A stretch of 64,000 nt of DNA from an uncultured Dehalococcoidia bacterium (GCA_951812395.1 CATOSD010000001.1:2205108-2269107), one strand, 5' to 3'; positions 16,079 to 27,266 are shown, counted from the stretch's first letter. Made by a program: numbers and translations. Notes: generated by a model from the sequence alone, not told the origin.

Positions 16079-17226
16079 TTGTGGAAGATTGCGATTGCGT
16101 TGGTGTGCGTGTGGGCGTTGGTGATCGGCTGTTCCGATTAATCACCCGCCGATATTGACATACAGTCCCTGTCGGGAGCGACCAACCGCGCGACGGTTGG
16201 CCTTTCAGCAACCCCAGCGATCAGTTCTGCTCCGGCATCAGAGGTGAGGGGGAGCGAATCTTCCTCCCAGAAATCCTCCGTGGGCATTCCGAGCCTGATG
16301 AAACCGGCCCTCGCCGCAGAGCCGACGCACACCCCAACTCCTCTCCCCGATCAGTCTTCGGCATGCAGAGTGGTCTGATACCTGGGATACCTGAGATAGT
16401 AGAGGTTGCGTTCTCGGGCGAGGCCGGAAGCGGCAATAGCAGATTCATCGTGCTGTTTGACGAGCCAATCATCACGTTTGTGCCGCCCGGAGTCGACGAC
16501 GAACGACCAGGTTCCAACGCCGGTCTCAAGTTAGTGGTGGAGAATCCGGTGGGCGGGACTGAACAAATGAGACTTCGGGAGCGTGCGTCGGTCGATAACC
16601 CAAGAATCCAGATAGAGTTCGGCCCGGTGGCGGAAGAGTTCGCAACTGCCATTTCCATCTCTCCGAATAGTGATGCAGCCATCATCGATGTAGACGGCAA
16701 CGACGCAGTCTTGAGTTTCGAGAGGCCTATCTTCGTCAATTCGGATTATGTCGATAATGTTGTGGATCTTGGGCTCTTGAACTGCTCAGCCTACCTGGAG
16801 ATAGAGGGTGTGTCGCCTCTGATAGTCAACAACGTCAAGCGACTGCAATTGGAAGGGCTTAGTGGCGACGATCGAAGAGAGTGGCGAAAGCTATTGTCTG
16901 ACCAACTCGGCTACTCCAATGAAGTATTCTACCTTTTGACCGCCCCATGCGAGGATCTGTGGTCAGAGGCTCCGAACGACAGCAACGCTTCCAAGCGCAA
17001 CCATGAATTCGGGTGTGGTTACTCACGCGACTCCCGGAACGAGCAAGAACACGTAGATATTGACCTCAAGGACGCGCTCGAACTGCTCAGGCGTCCGTAC
17101 AATGAGCTCGACGCAACGGACCGTGCTGTCCTGCGCATTCTGATCAACGAAGATAGCTGTATGAACCACTACCCTCAGTTGTTCTTCGACAGATGGATAC
17201 CGATTCGCAAAGAGGACCGTCAATAG
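16079..17226 (+). pseudogene. Disrupted lipoprotein gene (early in-frame TAA, then a frameshift)
   Basis: From a TTG at 16079, preceded by AGGAGCCAGG, the frame reads a clean lipoprotein signal peptide (LWKIAIALVCVWALVIGC-SD). TAA follows at 16139-16141. The same frame continues as a typical Ser/Thr/Pro-rich lipoprotein linker ending THTPTPLPDQSSA, then stops near 16368. A 287-codon frame from ATG 16363, shifted by one base, supplies an apparent mature domain with acidic beta-strand-like segments (AAIIDVDGNDAVLSF) and a C-terminal region to 17226. I do not recognise the domain. Two lesions in one gene suggest decay, though assembly error is possible. Base composition is less GC-rich than the neighbours, hinting at transfer. 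If the 16363 frame is expressed alone it would be a cytosolic orphan. Confidence 0.5.
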
Positions 17227-17354
17227 AGGGCTTAGCGAACATCGGTTGATCCGGCGAGATCCAAGAGCTTAGCAGGCTAGGCCTCTAACCCCGCTATTCC
17301 CGTGCGAAGTGGGTGGAGAGGGATCGACGCTTTAACGCATTTCGCCTTCGACTG

Positions 17355-17441
17355 TAGATTACTGGGCAGCGCTCAGAATGACGGGAGAGTGGTGCTACCA
17401 CGTCACCCCCATCCTAGCCTTCCCCCTGCGAGGGGGAAGGG
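17355..17441. repeat. Intergenic repeats with perfect hairpin at the carB end
   Basis: CCTTCCCCCT-GCG-AGGGGGAAGG (17418-17440) is a perfect 10-bp stem with a 3-base loop, 15 bases past the carB stop. Just left are GCTCAGAATGACGGG (a widespread dispersed-repeat word) and GTGGT-GCT-ACCAC. The hairpin lacks a T-run on the carB strand but could still protect the mRNA end. Confidence 0.65.
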
Positions 17442-17455
17442 ACTTTTGGGGTCCG

Positions 17456-20761
<3,306 letters not shown>

Positions 20762-20796
20762 TGTTTTGTCGCTTCCTGGATTATCAGGATTCCGCT

Positions 20797-21030
20797 CTAG
20801 CCGTTCCTCAGTTCGTCAAGGAACACCTGCCTGCGCCGGTCCGCCTTCCTCTGCTCCGCACGTGTGTCGTCGATCCGGACCTTTCCCACCAAGGCCCTTA
20901 GGTCGGCAATCTTTTTGCGTCGGGTGTACTCATTCAACGCCGCGGTGACTGCTTTGCTCTTGGTCTTTTCCCCTGTGGCTTCCACCACATAGTCAATCAA
21001 GTCTTTGTCTATGTTGAGTGTAGTGCGCAT
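20797..21030 (-). CDS. Orphan VapB-type antitoxin paralogue
   Basis: A 77-residue protein starting [20 protein letters not shown], the ribbon-helix-helix opening of the VapB family that binds operator DNA as a dimer. It continues [19 protein letters not shown] and ends in a charged tail that would wrap a PIN toxin. It is closely similar to the antitoxin at 21468-21710 over the first ~40 residues but has no toxin gene downstream: carB starts 36 bases later. It is either left over from a tandem duplication or acts as a decoy/anti-addiction antitoxin for the neighbouring toxin. Confidence 0.75.
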   Translation of the reverse strand: MRTTLNIDKDLIDYVVEATGEKTKSKAVTAALNEYTRRKKIADLRALVGKVRIDDTRAEQRKADRRRQVFLDELRNG

Positions 21031-21072
21031 GAGTGTGCCTTTTCTGGCATCGCAGACTGGATGCTTTGGAGC

Positions 21073-21471
21073 TCAATTGTCAGGGGCTTGTTTGTATTCG
21101 TAGAGTTCGAGTTCGGGTATTCGCTGAAAGCCTTTGTCGAGGGTGTACAATGGCACGTCGTGCCGGATGGCGGTGGCGGCGATGACGACGTCGAGATCTG
21201 TCATCTTATCGCCGGACCGCATGTATCGTCCGCTCAGCCTTCCTGCCCAAACCCACGTGGGGATGTCCAGCTCCAGAAAGTCAAGGGCGGCGAGTCGTTC
21301 AGTAAGAAACTCAAACTCTTCCTCCGACCGAGCACCCCTAAGGTACTCCATGACCACGGGGCCGATGACGGCCGCCTGCCCGGATACAATGAGAGAGGCC
21401 AGATGCTTGGCTTCCTCCGAGTTCGGAAGCCTTTGCGCCTGCATCAGGATCGATGATTCTACCAGTATCAT
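21073..21471 (-). CDS. VapC-type PIN-domain toxin
   Basis: A 132-residue PIN-domain ribonuclease toxin. The acidic quartet can be placed as Glu5 (MILVESS), Glu42 (VVMEYLRG), Asp92/Asp94 (MTDLDVVIAATA) and Asp112 (YTLDKGF). In most VapCs the first residue is Asp (VDTS), so Glu5 is a conservative but unusual change; GAA is read directly. Its ATG overlaps the stop of the upstream antitoxin by 4 bases (ATGA), the normal antitoxin-first vapBC arrangement. VapC toxins cleave tRNAs or rRNA; the target here is unknown. Confidence 0.85.
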   Translation of the reverse strand: MILVESSILMQAQRLPNSEEAKHLASLIVSGQAAVIGPVVMEYLRGARSEEEFEFLTERLAALDFLELDIPTWVWAGRLSGRYMRSGDKMTDLDVVIAATAIRHDVPLYTLDKGFQRIPELELYEYKQAPDN

Positions 21472-21710
21472 CGATTAGGCTCCTTTCCGATGGAGTCCAG
21501 AAAGGCCCTGCGTTGTTCGTCGAGTTCGGCAGCCTCAGCGCTAAAGTCGTCAATTACTATTTTGCCCCACGAATCGATTAGCTCCTGAACATACTTTCTT
21601 CGGATGAATTCCCTTAGAACTGCGCTCACTGCTTTGCTCTTGGTCTTCTCCCCTGTGGCCTCCACCACAGAGTCAAGCAACTTCTTGTCAATGTCGAGCG
21701 TTGTCCGCAT
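21468..21710 (-). CDS. VapB-type antitoxin
   Basis: 80-residue antitoxin. MRTTLDIDKKLLDSVVEATG forms the ribbon-helix-helix dimer that binds its own promoter, then KTKSKAVSAVLREFIRRK and an acidic/aromatic tail (ELIDSWGKIVIDDF) that should occupy the PIN active site. Two adjacent ATGs are possible; the second, used here, is 5 bases from GGGGTG. It overlaps the toxin start by 4 bases. The pair sits between carA and carB, so it must be transcribed with the pyr operon unless it has its own promoter in the 71-base gap upstream. Confidence 0.85.
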   Translation of the reverse strand: MRTTLDIDKKLLDSVVEATGEKTKSKAVSAVLREFIRRKYVQELIDSWGKIVIDDFSAEAAELDEQRRAFLDSIGKEPNR

Positions 21711-21781
21711 CATTTCACCCCAGCGACACTGTACATCAGTAAATGGCGCCACTCTTGTACATCAGTCTATCACACACGACC

Positions 21782-22909
21782 TTACGATGACTTATGCTCA
21801 TCGACCATCTCAAGGAAGTGGTCGAAGACCTGCTCGTTGTCGAGGGGGCCGGGTGAGGCTTCAGAGTGGTACTGGATGCTCATGACTGGAAGGGAGCGGT
21901 GGCGCAGGCCCTCGACGGTGCCGTCGTTGAGGTTGACATGGCTGACCTCGATTTCGGCTGGCAGGGTTTCGGCATCCACAGCGAATCCGTGGTTCTGGGA
22001 GGTGATGTATACGCGGCCGTTGGAGAGGTCGCGGACGGGATGGTTGGCGCCGCGGTGGCCGAACTTGAGCTTGAAGGTGCTGCCTCCGAAGGCGCGGCCC
22101 AGAACCTGGTTGCCGAGGCATATGCCGAGGATGGGCACGCGGCCCAGCAGGCCCGTGGCGGTCTCGACGGCGTAGTCTAGCAGTTCGGGGTTGCCTGGGC
22201 CAGGGGAGAGGAGGACGCCGTCGGGCTGGCGGGCGAGCACTTCCTGGGCGGAAGCGGCGGCGGGCATGGCGACGACCTCGCAGCCGCGGGAGCGGAGCAT
22301 GCGGAGGATGTTGTACTTGAGGCCGTAGTCGCTTACGAGTATGCGGAGGGGGCGCGGCGTGTCGGACGACGTGGGCTGCCGTAATGCTGACGCAAGCGGC
22401 TGGTCCCAGCCGTAGGGGCTGGCTGTGCTCACCTGGGCGACGAGGTCCAGGTCGACGTAGGGGGGCATCTCGGCGATGCGACGCAGCGCCCCTTCGGGCG
22501 ATTCGTCGACCGCGATGGCGCCCATCATAACGCCGCGGCTGCGGAGGCGGCGGGTGATGGCGCGGGTGTCGACGCCGGCGATTGCGGCGACGCCCTGGCT
22601 CGCGAGGTACTCGTCGAGGGTCATGTCGCTGAGGGAGTGGCTGGGCCTGGTCTCGTGGCGGCGCACGACGAATCCGGAGACCTGGACGCGGCGGGACTCG
22701 ACATCGCGGGCGTTGATGCCATAGTTGCCGATGAGCGGGTAGGTGGGCATGACGATCTGGCCGGCGAAGGAGGGGTCGGTGAGCATCTCCTGGTAGCCGG
22801 TCATGGACGTGCTGAAGACGACCTCGCCGTAGGACGAAGCGCGTGCGCCGAAGGCTTCGCCGCGGTAGGTGGAGCCGTCTTCGAGGACGAGGTGCGCGGG
22901 GGTGGTCAT
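21782..22909 (-). CDS. carA: Carbamoyl-phosphate synthase small (glutaminase) subunit
   Basis: 375 residues. It hydrolyses glutamine and channels ammonia to CarB. The N-terminal CarA-specific domain opens AHLVLEDGSTYRGEAFGA with FSTSMTGYQEMLTDPSFAGQ. The C-terminal class I amidotransferase domain has the oxyanion strand LSPGPGNP, nucleophile Cys in ILGICLGNQVLGRAFGG (most have GHQ; Asn here), and the His-x-Glu pair in IQYHSEASPGP. This ATG gives the family start; the 26-codon upstream extension is not conserved. A second toxin-antitoxin pair lies immediately upstream. Confidence 0.96.
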   Translation of the reverse strand: MTTPAHLVLEDGSTYRGEAFGARASSYGEVVFSTSMTGYQEMLTDPSFAGQIVMPTYPLIGNYGINARDVESRRVQVSGFVVRRHETRPSHSLSDMTLDEYLASQGVAAIAGVDTRAITRRLRSRGVMMGAIAVDESPEGALRRIAEMPPYVDLDLVAQVSTASPYGWDQPLASALRQPTSSDTPRPLRILVSDYGLKYNILRMLRSRGCEVVAMPAAASAQEVLARQPDGVLLSPGPGNPELLDYAVETATGLLGRVPILGICLGNQVLGRAFGGSTFKLKFGHRGANHPVRDLSNGRVYITSQNHGFAVDAETLPAEIEVSHVNLNDGTVEGLRHRSLPVMSIQYHSEASPGPLDNEQVFDHFLEMVDEHKSS

Positions 22910-22934
22910 GGGGTTGGCTGTTTCTTTATCAATC

Positions 22935-23321
22935 TCATTGCAGGATTGGCACGTCGTAGGCACGCATCCTGGCGTCGTACGATACAACCGTAAGGCCGTG
23001 TTGGATCGCTTGGCTTAGCAACATGCGATCAAAGGGGTCACGATGCAGCAGGGGTAGCTGCGCGAGTTGAGTGACAGCCGCCTCATCGACAGACAAAGTC
23101 TCAATATCGTGGCGTTCACGCTGTGCAGGAAGGTAAGTTTCGGCGGGTTCCGGGAGTGACAGCCTTCCAATCTGCTGCTTAACGATACTCTCCCACAAGG
23201 AGACAACGCTCAAGTAGACCTGATTGTCGCTATTGCGAATAGCCGACAGCGTCGAGTCTGAAATTCGATGGTGCTCACTGATGAGCCACAGAAAGACATG
23301 GGTGTCAAGGAGTAGTCTCAT
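22935..23321 (-). CDS. PIN-domain toxin of a second toxin-antitoxin module
   Basis: A 128-residue PIN nuclease with the complete acidic set: Asp6 (LLLDTHVFLW), Glu44 (SLWESIVK), Asp95/Asp98 (HRDPFDRM) and Asp116 (VVSYDARM). LLDTHVFLWLISE and HRDPFDRMLLSQA are the wording of the subgroup usually paired with Phd/YefM-type antitoxins, as here. It overlaps the antitoxin stop by ATGA. It is unrelated in sequence to the other PIN toxin 1.5 kb away, so the operon received two independent modules. Confidence 0.9.
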   Translation of the reverse strand: MRLLLDTHVFLWLISEHHRISDSTLSAIRNSDNQVYLSVVSLWESIVKQQIGRLSLPEPAETYLPAQRERHDIETLSVDEAAVTQLAQLPLLHRDPFDRMLLSQAIQHGLTVVSYDARMRAYDVPILQ

Positions 23322-23548
23322 CTGCCCTCAAATGCCTTTTGAACATCGCCAGGCAATGGATCGTCGAAATTGTTGGGCACTGTGAACTCACCCGTACACA
23401 AGCCAACCGGCCGTAGAGATTCATCCTCAGCGTCTTTCAGAAGGATGAGCAACTCCTGCCAGTCGGAGTATGGGAGAACAACCGCAGTCTTCTTGCCGTT
23501 AGAATCCACAAGGTACTGGGCCCTATTGAGAATTTTGGTCGAGTTCAT
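23318..23548 (-). CDS. Phd/YefM-like antitoxin
   Basis: A 76-residue antitoxin. The start STKILNRAQYLVDSNGKKTAVVLPYSDWQELL follows the Phd/YefM pattern (beta-strand with a V-x-P-x-x-x-W/Y-x-x-L helix) that binds DNA as a dimer. The C-terminal half is acidic and Pro-rich (EFTVPNNFDDPLPGD) and would block the partner PIN toxin. Coupled to the toxin by a 4-base overlap and 20 bases after pyrC's stop. Confidence 0.8.
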   Translation of the reverse strand: MNSTKILNRAQYLVDSNGKKTAVVLPYSDWQELLILLKDAEDESLRPVGLCTGEFTVPNNFDDPLPGDVQKAFEGR

Positions 23549-23568
23549 GAAGGTCTCACCACCTGGTC

Positions 23569-24924
23569 CTACTGAGCGGCCAATCCGTTTGTCGGCACAC
23601 TTAAGGAATTATAGCGCACCTCTCCCGCTACTAGCGTCGCGGCTACCTGGCCTCTGAGCGTCGCGCCGTCGAGGGGAGTGTTCTTGCCCTTGGAGGCGAA
23701 CTTGGCGGCGTCGACGGTCCATTCGGCGTTGGGGTCGAGGATTACGACGTCGGCGGGGCTGCCCTGCCGCAGGGCGCCGAGGTCGGGGCGGCCCAGGAAG
23801 CGAGCGGGGGCGAGTGTGAGCTTTTCGATCAGCATCGGTAGCGTGACTTTGCCGACGTGGACGAGGGACATCAGTGAGCCGAACGCAGTCTCGAGTACGC
23901 TGATGCCGAACGCGGCGTCCTCGAACGTGCAGACCTTGTCGACCGGGTTGTGCGGGGCGTGGTCGGTGGCAATGAAGTCGATGGCGCCGCTTGCGAGGCC
24001 TTCGACGAGGGCGGCCACGTCCTCGCGGCGGCGCAGTGGTGGGTTGACCTTGGCGCGCGTGTCGTAGGCGTCCGGCGTGAGCAGGCCGAACGGGCCGTTC
24101 GCGCTGATGCCGAGAACTGCGTCGTCGCCGAGCGTGAGGTGGTGGGGCGTGACTTCGCAGGTCACGTTCAAGCCTCGTCTCTTGGCGTCGACAACGAGCT
24201 CCAGGGAGGCGGCGGTGCTGAGGTGGGCGACGTGGTAGCGGCCGCGCGTGAGCTCGGCGAGCTTGATGTCCCGCGCCACCATGATTTCCTCTGCCGCGTT
24301 GGGGATGCCCGGGAGTCCGAGCCTATTGGCCACCCACCCCTCGCTCATCGAGCCGCCCTCGAAGAGCTCGGGCTCCTCGCAGTGGTTGATGATTGGCAGG
24401 CCGAAGGTTGCGCTGTAGCTGAGGGCCTGGCGCATGAGGTTGGAGTCGGCGAGAGGGTTGCCGTCGTCGCTGAAACCGACCACGCCGGCCTCGGCAAGTT
24501 CCCCCATCTGTGCGAGCTCGTGGCCGCGGCTGCCCTTGGTGATGCAGCCGATGGGGAGTACGCGGACCGCGGCCTCCTGGCTCGCCTTGCGCAGCACGAA
24601 CTCGACGACGGCGGCGGTGTCGACGGCCGGGTTGGTGTTTGGCATGGCGCAGACGGTGGTGAAGCCGCCCCGGGCGGCCGCGCGCGTGCCGGTGGCTATT
24701 GTCTCCTTGTCCTCGTAGCCGGGCTCGCGAAGGTGGCAGTGGAGGTCGATGAAACCCGGTGCGACGACCAGGCCGCCCGCGTCGATGACGGCGCATCCTT
24801 CCGGCGGGTCGATGTGGGACGCCACGGCCTTTACCAGGCCGCCATCGAGCAGCAGGTCGGCTGTTTGGTTCATGTGTTGGGCGGGGTCGATGACCCTGCC
24901 GGCTCTTATGAGAGTTGGTTGCAT
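23569..24924 (-). CDS. pyrC: Dihydroorotase
   Basis: 451-residue type I (class B-like) dihydroorotase of the amidohydrolase superfamily, which cyclises carbamoyl-aspartate to dihydroorotate. The metal motif is FIDLHCHLREPGYEDKET (H62, H64). GGFTTVCAMPNTNPAVD supplies the substrate-loop Asn, INHCEE and HVAHLSTA the strand 5-6 histidines, and FIATDHAPH the strand 8 Asp. The carboxylated-Lys position of this subgroup is an Asp-type site in the bacterial enzyme and cannot be settled by eye. It follows pyrB after a 182-base gap filled with repeats. Confidence 0.95.
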   Translation of the reverse strand: MQPTLIRAGRVIDPAQHMNQTADLLLDGGLVKAVASHIDPPEGCAVIDAGGLVVAPGFIDLHCHLREPGYEDKETIATGTRAAARGGFTTVCAMPNTNPAVDTAAVVEFVLRKASQEAAVRVLPIGCITKGSRGHELAQMGELAEAGVVGFSDDGNPLADSNLMRQALSYSATFGLPIINHCEEPELFEGGSMSEGWVANRLGLPGIPNAAEEIMVARDIKLAELTRGRYHVAHLSTAASLELVVDAKRRGLNVTCEVTPHHLTLGDDAVLGISANGPFGLLTPDAYDTRAKVNPPLRRREDVAALVEGLASGAIDFIATDHAPHNPVDKVCTFEDAAFGISVLETAFGSLMSLVHVGKVTLPMLIEKLTLAPARFLGRPDLGALRQGSPADVVILDPNAEWTVDAAKFASKGKNTPLDGATLRGQVAATLVAGEVRYNSLSVPTNGLAAQ

Positions 24925-24944
24925 TTGCTTTCGTTCGCCCTCAC

Positions 24945-25075
24945 CTCAATCCTCTCCCTCAAGGGAGAGGAGGACGATGGCGCTCATCCTCACGCCTTCG
25001 ACAGGCTCAGGGTTGGCGCTATGCTGGCCCATCCCGGTGGAAGGGACTCGCGGAGGCACAAATCCCGCCCCTACA
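24945..25075. repeat. Dispersed-repeat block inside the pyr operon
   Basis: Between pyrB and pyrC: TCCTCTCCCTCAAGGGAGAGGA (24953-24974; 9-bp stem), then CCTTCGACAGGCTCAGGG (24996-25013), then a GGTGGAAGGGACTCGC block. The same words recur at 28400-28505, 32315-32370, 51958-52055 and 63640-63735. Confidence 0.7.
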
Positions 25076-25106
25076 AAGTGGCTGAGTAAGGGACATACTG
25101 GAATGT

Positions 25107-26120
25107 TCATGGTTCTCGATTGGGGGTGGTGGCGGCGTAGAAGACGGCCATTCTGACGGCGACTCCGTTGGTGACCTGTTCTTCGATCACTGACCTGGCG
25201 CCGTGGGCCACTTCGGGATCGATCTCGATGCCTTCGTTCATGGGGCCGGGATGCATGACAAGGACGCCGGGTTTGGCGAGTTTCAACCTGTCCGGGGTTA
25301 TGGAGTACATGCGGGAGTACTCCCTCAGGGTAGGCAGGTGGCCGCCTTGCTGGCGCTCTAGCTGGAGGCGCAAGGCCATCACCACGTCCGCGCCCTCCAG
25401 GGCCTTCTCGACGCTGGTCTCTATGCGGACGGAGGCGAATGGGTGGCCCGGACGCGACCGGTAGCCGTCCAGGAAGTCGGGCGGAACGAGCGTGGGCGGG
25501 GCGCAGAGCACGACTTCGGCGCCCATCTTCACCAGGCCCCAGAGGTTGGAGCGGGCGACGCGGGAGTAGAGCAGGTCTCCGACGATGACGACCCGTGCGC
25601 CGCGAATGTGCCCCAGGTGACTCTTCATGGTGTACAGGTCCAGCAGCGCCTGTGTCGGGTGGGCGTGAGCGCCGTCGCCGCCGTTGATGATGCACGAGTC
25701 GAGGAAGCGGGCCATGAAGTGGGGCGCGCCGGCGTGGGGATGACGCACGACGATGATGTCGGCGTTCATGGCCTGGATGGTGAGGGCGGTGTTGTAAAGC
25801 GACTCGCCTTTTTCGACGCTGCTGCCGCCGCTCGACACGTTTATCACGTCGGCGCTGAGGATCTTTCCGGCCTGCTCGAACGACACGCGGGTGCGGGTGC
25901 TGGCCTCGTAGAACAGAGTGATAATGCTCTTGCCCCTCAGTGTGGGGACTTTCTTGATGTCGCGGCGCAGGACCTCGCGCATCACGTCGGTGTTTTGCAG
26001 AACGGACTCGATCTCGGCCTCGGTGAAGTCGTCGAGGTCGAGCACGTGCCTGCGGGCGGAGGCGTTCGGCTCCGCGCTCGGCGCTACGGCGTGCCCGGTT
26101 GAACCGCGAGCGGCAATCAT
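25107..26120 (-). CDS. pyrB: Aspartate carbamoyltransferase catalytic subunit
   Basis: 337 residues. It joins carbamoyl phosphate and aspartate. The carbamoyl-phosphate loop is STRTRVSFE (from residue 74), preceded by [18 protein letters not shown] supplies the 80s-loop Ser/Lys, VVRHPHAG and [14 protein letters not shown] follow, and [11 protein letters not shown] and [13 protein letters not shown] are the aspartate-side signatures. The first ~22 residues are a variable leader. The ATG overlaps the pyrR stop by 4 bases (ATGA), so pyrR and pyrB are translationally coupled. No pyrI regulatory-subunit gene is present. Confidence 0.96.
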   Translation of the reverse strand: MIAARGSTGHAVAPSAEPNASARRHVLDLDDFTEAEIESVLQNTDVMREVLRRDIKKVPTLRGKSIITLFYEASTRTRVSFEQAGKILSADVINVSSGGSSVEKGESLYNTALTIQAMNADIIVVRHPHAGAPHFMARFLDSCIINGGDGAHAHPTQALLDLYTMKSHLGHIRGARVVIVGDLLYSRVARSNLWGLVKMGAEVVLCAPPTLVPPDFLDGYRSRPGHPFASVRIETSVEKALEGADVVMALRLQLERQQGGHLPTLREYSRMYSITPDRLKLAKPGVLVMHPGPMNEGIEIDPEVAHGARSVIEEQVTNGVAVRMAVFYAATTPNREP

Positions 26121-26668
26121 GGTTCGGGCCTCCTGACGATTGCGACCTCTTCGGCGCCGTCGATCTCGTTAACCCTTACGTCCACCGCCTCGTCGCGGGA
26201 GGTGGGCACGTTCTTGCCGACGTAGTCGGCCCTAATGGGCAATTCGCGGTGTCCGCGGTCCACAAGCACGGCAAGCTGGATCTGTTCTGGCCTACCAAAG
26301 TCGTTGATGGCGTCCATGGCGGCGCGGATCGTGCGACCGGTGAAGAGTACATCGTCCACGATTACCACGCGCCGGCCGCGCAGGTCGACGGGAATGTGGG
26401 TGTGGTGGAGGGCCGGTCGCGCCCGCCCGGCAAGGTCGTCGCGGTAGAGGCCGATGTCCAGTTCGCCCACGGGGGTGTCGACACCCTCGAACTCGCTGAG
26501 GTATGCCGCCAGCCGGCGGGCGAGAAGTACACCCCGCGTGTGAATGCCGATGAACACGACGTTCGATCCGCCGCTGTTGCGTTCGAGCACCTCGTGGGCG
26601 ATGCGCGCCAACGCGCGCCTCGTCTGCTCGGACGACAAAATGATTCGTTCTTCGATCGCGTTCGTCAC
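26117..26668 (-). CDS. pyrR: Bifunctional pyr operon attenuation protein / uracil phosphoribosyltransferase
   Basis: 183-residue PRTase-fold RNA-binding regulator. It has the PyrR opening [33 protein letters not shown], the PRPP loop [20 protein letters not shown], and the C-terminal [15 protein letters not shown] with [10 protein letters not shown] before it. With UMP bound it grips a hairpin in the leader mRNA and favours termination. The start is the GTG at 26668: a longer open frame runs upstream through the attenuator terminator and cannot be coding. It is the first gene of the operon and autoregulated through the leader annotated separately. Confidence 0.95.
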   Translation of the reverse strand: MTNAIEERIILSSEQTRRALARIAHEVLERNSGGSNVVFIGIHTRGVLLARRLAAYLSEFEGVDTPVGELDIGLYRDDLAGRARPALHHTHIPVDLRGRRVVIVDDVLFTGRTIRAAMDAINDFGRPEQIQLAVLVDRGHRELPIRADYVGKNVPTSRDEAVDVRVNEIDGAEEVAIVRRPEP

Positions 26669-26711
26669 TAAACACTCGCTGCTCGAGCCGGCCCGCCAGG
26701 GCCGAGTTCGC

Positions 26712-26740
26712 AAAAAAACCTCTCGCCTGGCGGCAAGAGG
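26712..26740 (-). terminator. pyr operon attenuator (intrinsic terminator in the leader)
   Basis: On the minus strand CCTCTTGCC-GCCA-GGCGAGAGG forms a 9-bp stem (one G-T wobble) followed by seven T residues (26718-26712). It ends 44 bases before the pyrR GTG and about 83 bases after the PyrR-binding hairpin, as expected for PyrR-controlled attenuation. Confidence 0.92.
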
Positions 26741-26820
26741 TCTCGCGCAGTGCCGGTGCGGCGACTGTATGCCTTCGCTCTGAAGGCGCCGCGCCCGGAC
26801 GCTATCGCACGTTTGCCCTT

Positions 26821-26845
26821 GCCAGCCTCTCCGGACTGTCTTAAA
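26821..26845 (-). promoter_or_regulatory. PyrR-binding RNA hairpin (anti-antiterminator)
   Basis: The minus-strand leader reads TTTAAGACAGTCCGGAGAGG and on to CTGGCAAGG. The core CAGTCCGGAGAGGCTG (26838-26823) forms a stem CAG(T)/(G)CTG whose loop carries the conserved GGAGAGG purine face. It matches the known Bacillus pyr leader binding loops almost letter for letter. It lies between the promoter and the attenuator. Confidence 0.9.
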
Positions 26846-26892
26846 GGGGCCTGGCGCTCCGACAAATCTTCGGTGCCCCGGTGTCGACGGAT

Positions 26893-26921
26893 ATTCTAGC
26901 GTCAAAGAGAGGCGGATTCAA
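26893..26921 (-). promoter_or_regulatory. Promoter of the pyr operon
   Basis: -35 TTGAAT (26921-26916), a 17-base spacer, and -10 TAGAAT (26898-26893). Transcription would start near 26886, giving a ~218-base leader that contains the PyrR-binding hairpin and the attenuator. The stretch 26669-26982 is fully explained by this leader and promoter. Confidence 0.8.
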
Positions 26922-26982
26922 TAGCTGTTCCGGGAAATCCGAGAGACGGCTCCCGTCCCAGGAACCGGGCGTTACCGGCTTG

Positions 26983-27192
26983 CTAGCGCTCGGCTTTCTG
27001 GATGACGCGGCCCATAGGACCGCGCAGGTCCGAGAAGAGCACCTGGTCGGGCCTGATGACCACCGAGCCCTCGCGCGGGCTGTCGTCGGTCTCAACCAGG
27101 ACCCGGTCGCCGTTTTCCAGTCGCATGTCGCCCGCGTCGAAATAGCGGACGGGTCCGGACGCCTCCAATCGTACACCTGCCAGTCTTGGCAT
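26983..27192 (-). CDS. Miniature PSP1/YaaT N-terminal-domain protein
   Basis: A 69-residue protein beginning MPRLAGVRLEASGPVRYFDA and continuing GDMRLENGDRVLVETDDSPREGSVV. This is the opening of the PSP1/YaaT family (in Bacillus YaaT: a V-G-V-R-F strand, YYFDPG, G-D-x-V-I-V-E-T, G-x-V), but full family members are ~270 residues and carry the Cys-rich PSP1 domain, absent here. The frame ends in TAG after RVIQKAER, and translation beyond the stop shows nothing PSP1-like. It follows holB, as yaaT does in Firmicutes. GGAAGGTG precedes the ATG. It may be a functional minimal version or a truncated relic. Confidence 0.65.
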   Translation of the reverse strand: MPRLAGVRLEASGPVRYFDAGDMRLENGDRVLVETDDSPREGSVVIRPDQVLFSDLRGPMGRVIQKAER

Positions 27193-27266
27193 TTTTTCAC
27201 CTTCCAATCTGTGACATTGGGCGCCCACGAGGGACGCCCATACACCGGATGCCCTACGTGCTCGCA

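Noticed and set aside
17418-17440. Rho-independent terminator of carB
   Set aside because: Strong hairpin but no T-run on the carB strand, and the same hairpin occurs in many non-terminator places; listed as a repeat.
26669-26905. N-terminal extension of PyrR up to 26905
   Set aside because: It would translate through the attenuator, the PyrR-binding hairpin and the leader start; PyrR proteins begin at the ERIILSSEQ region.
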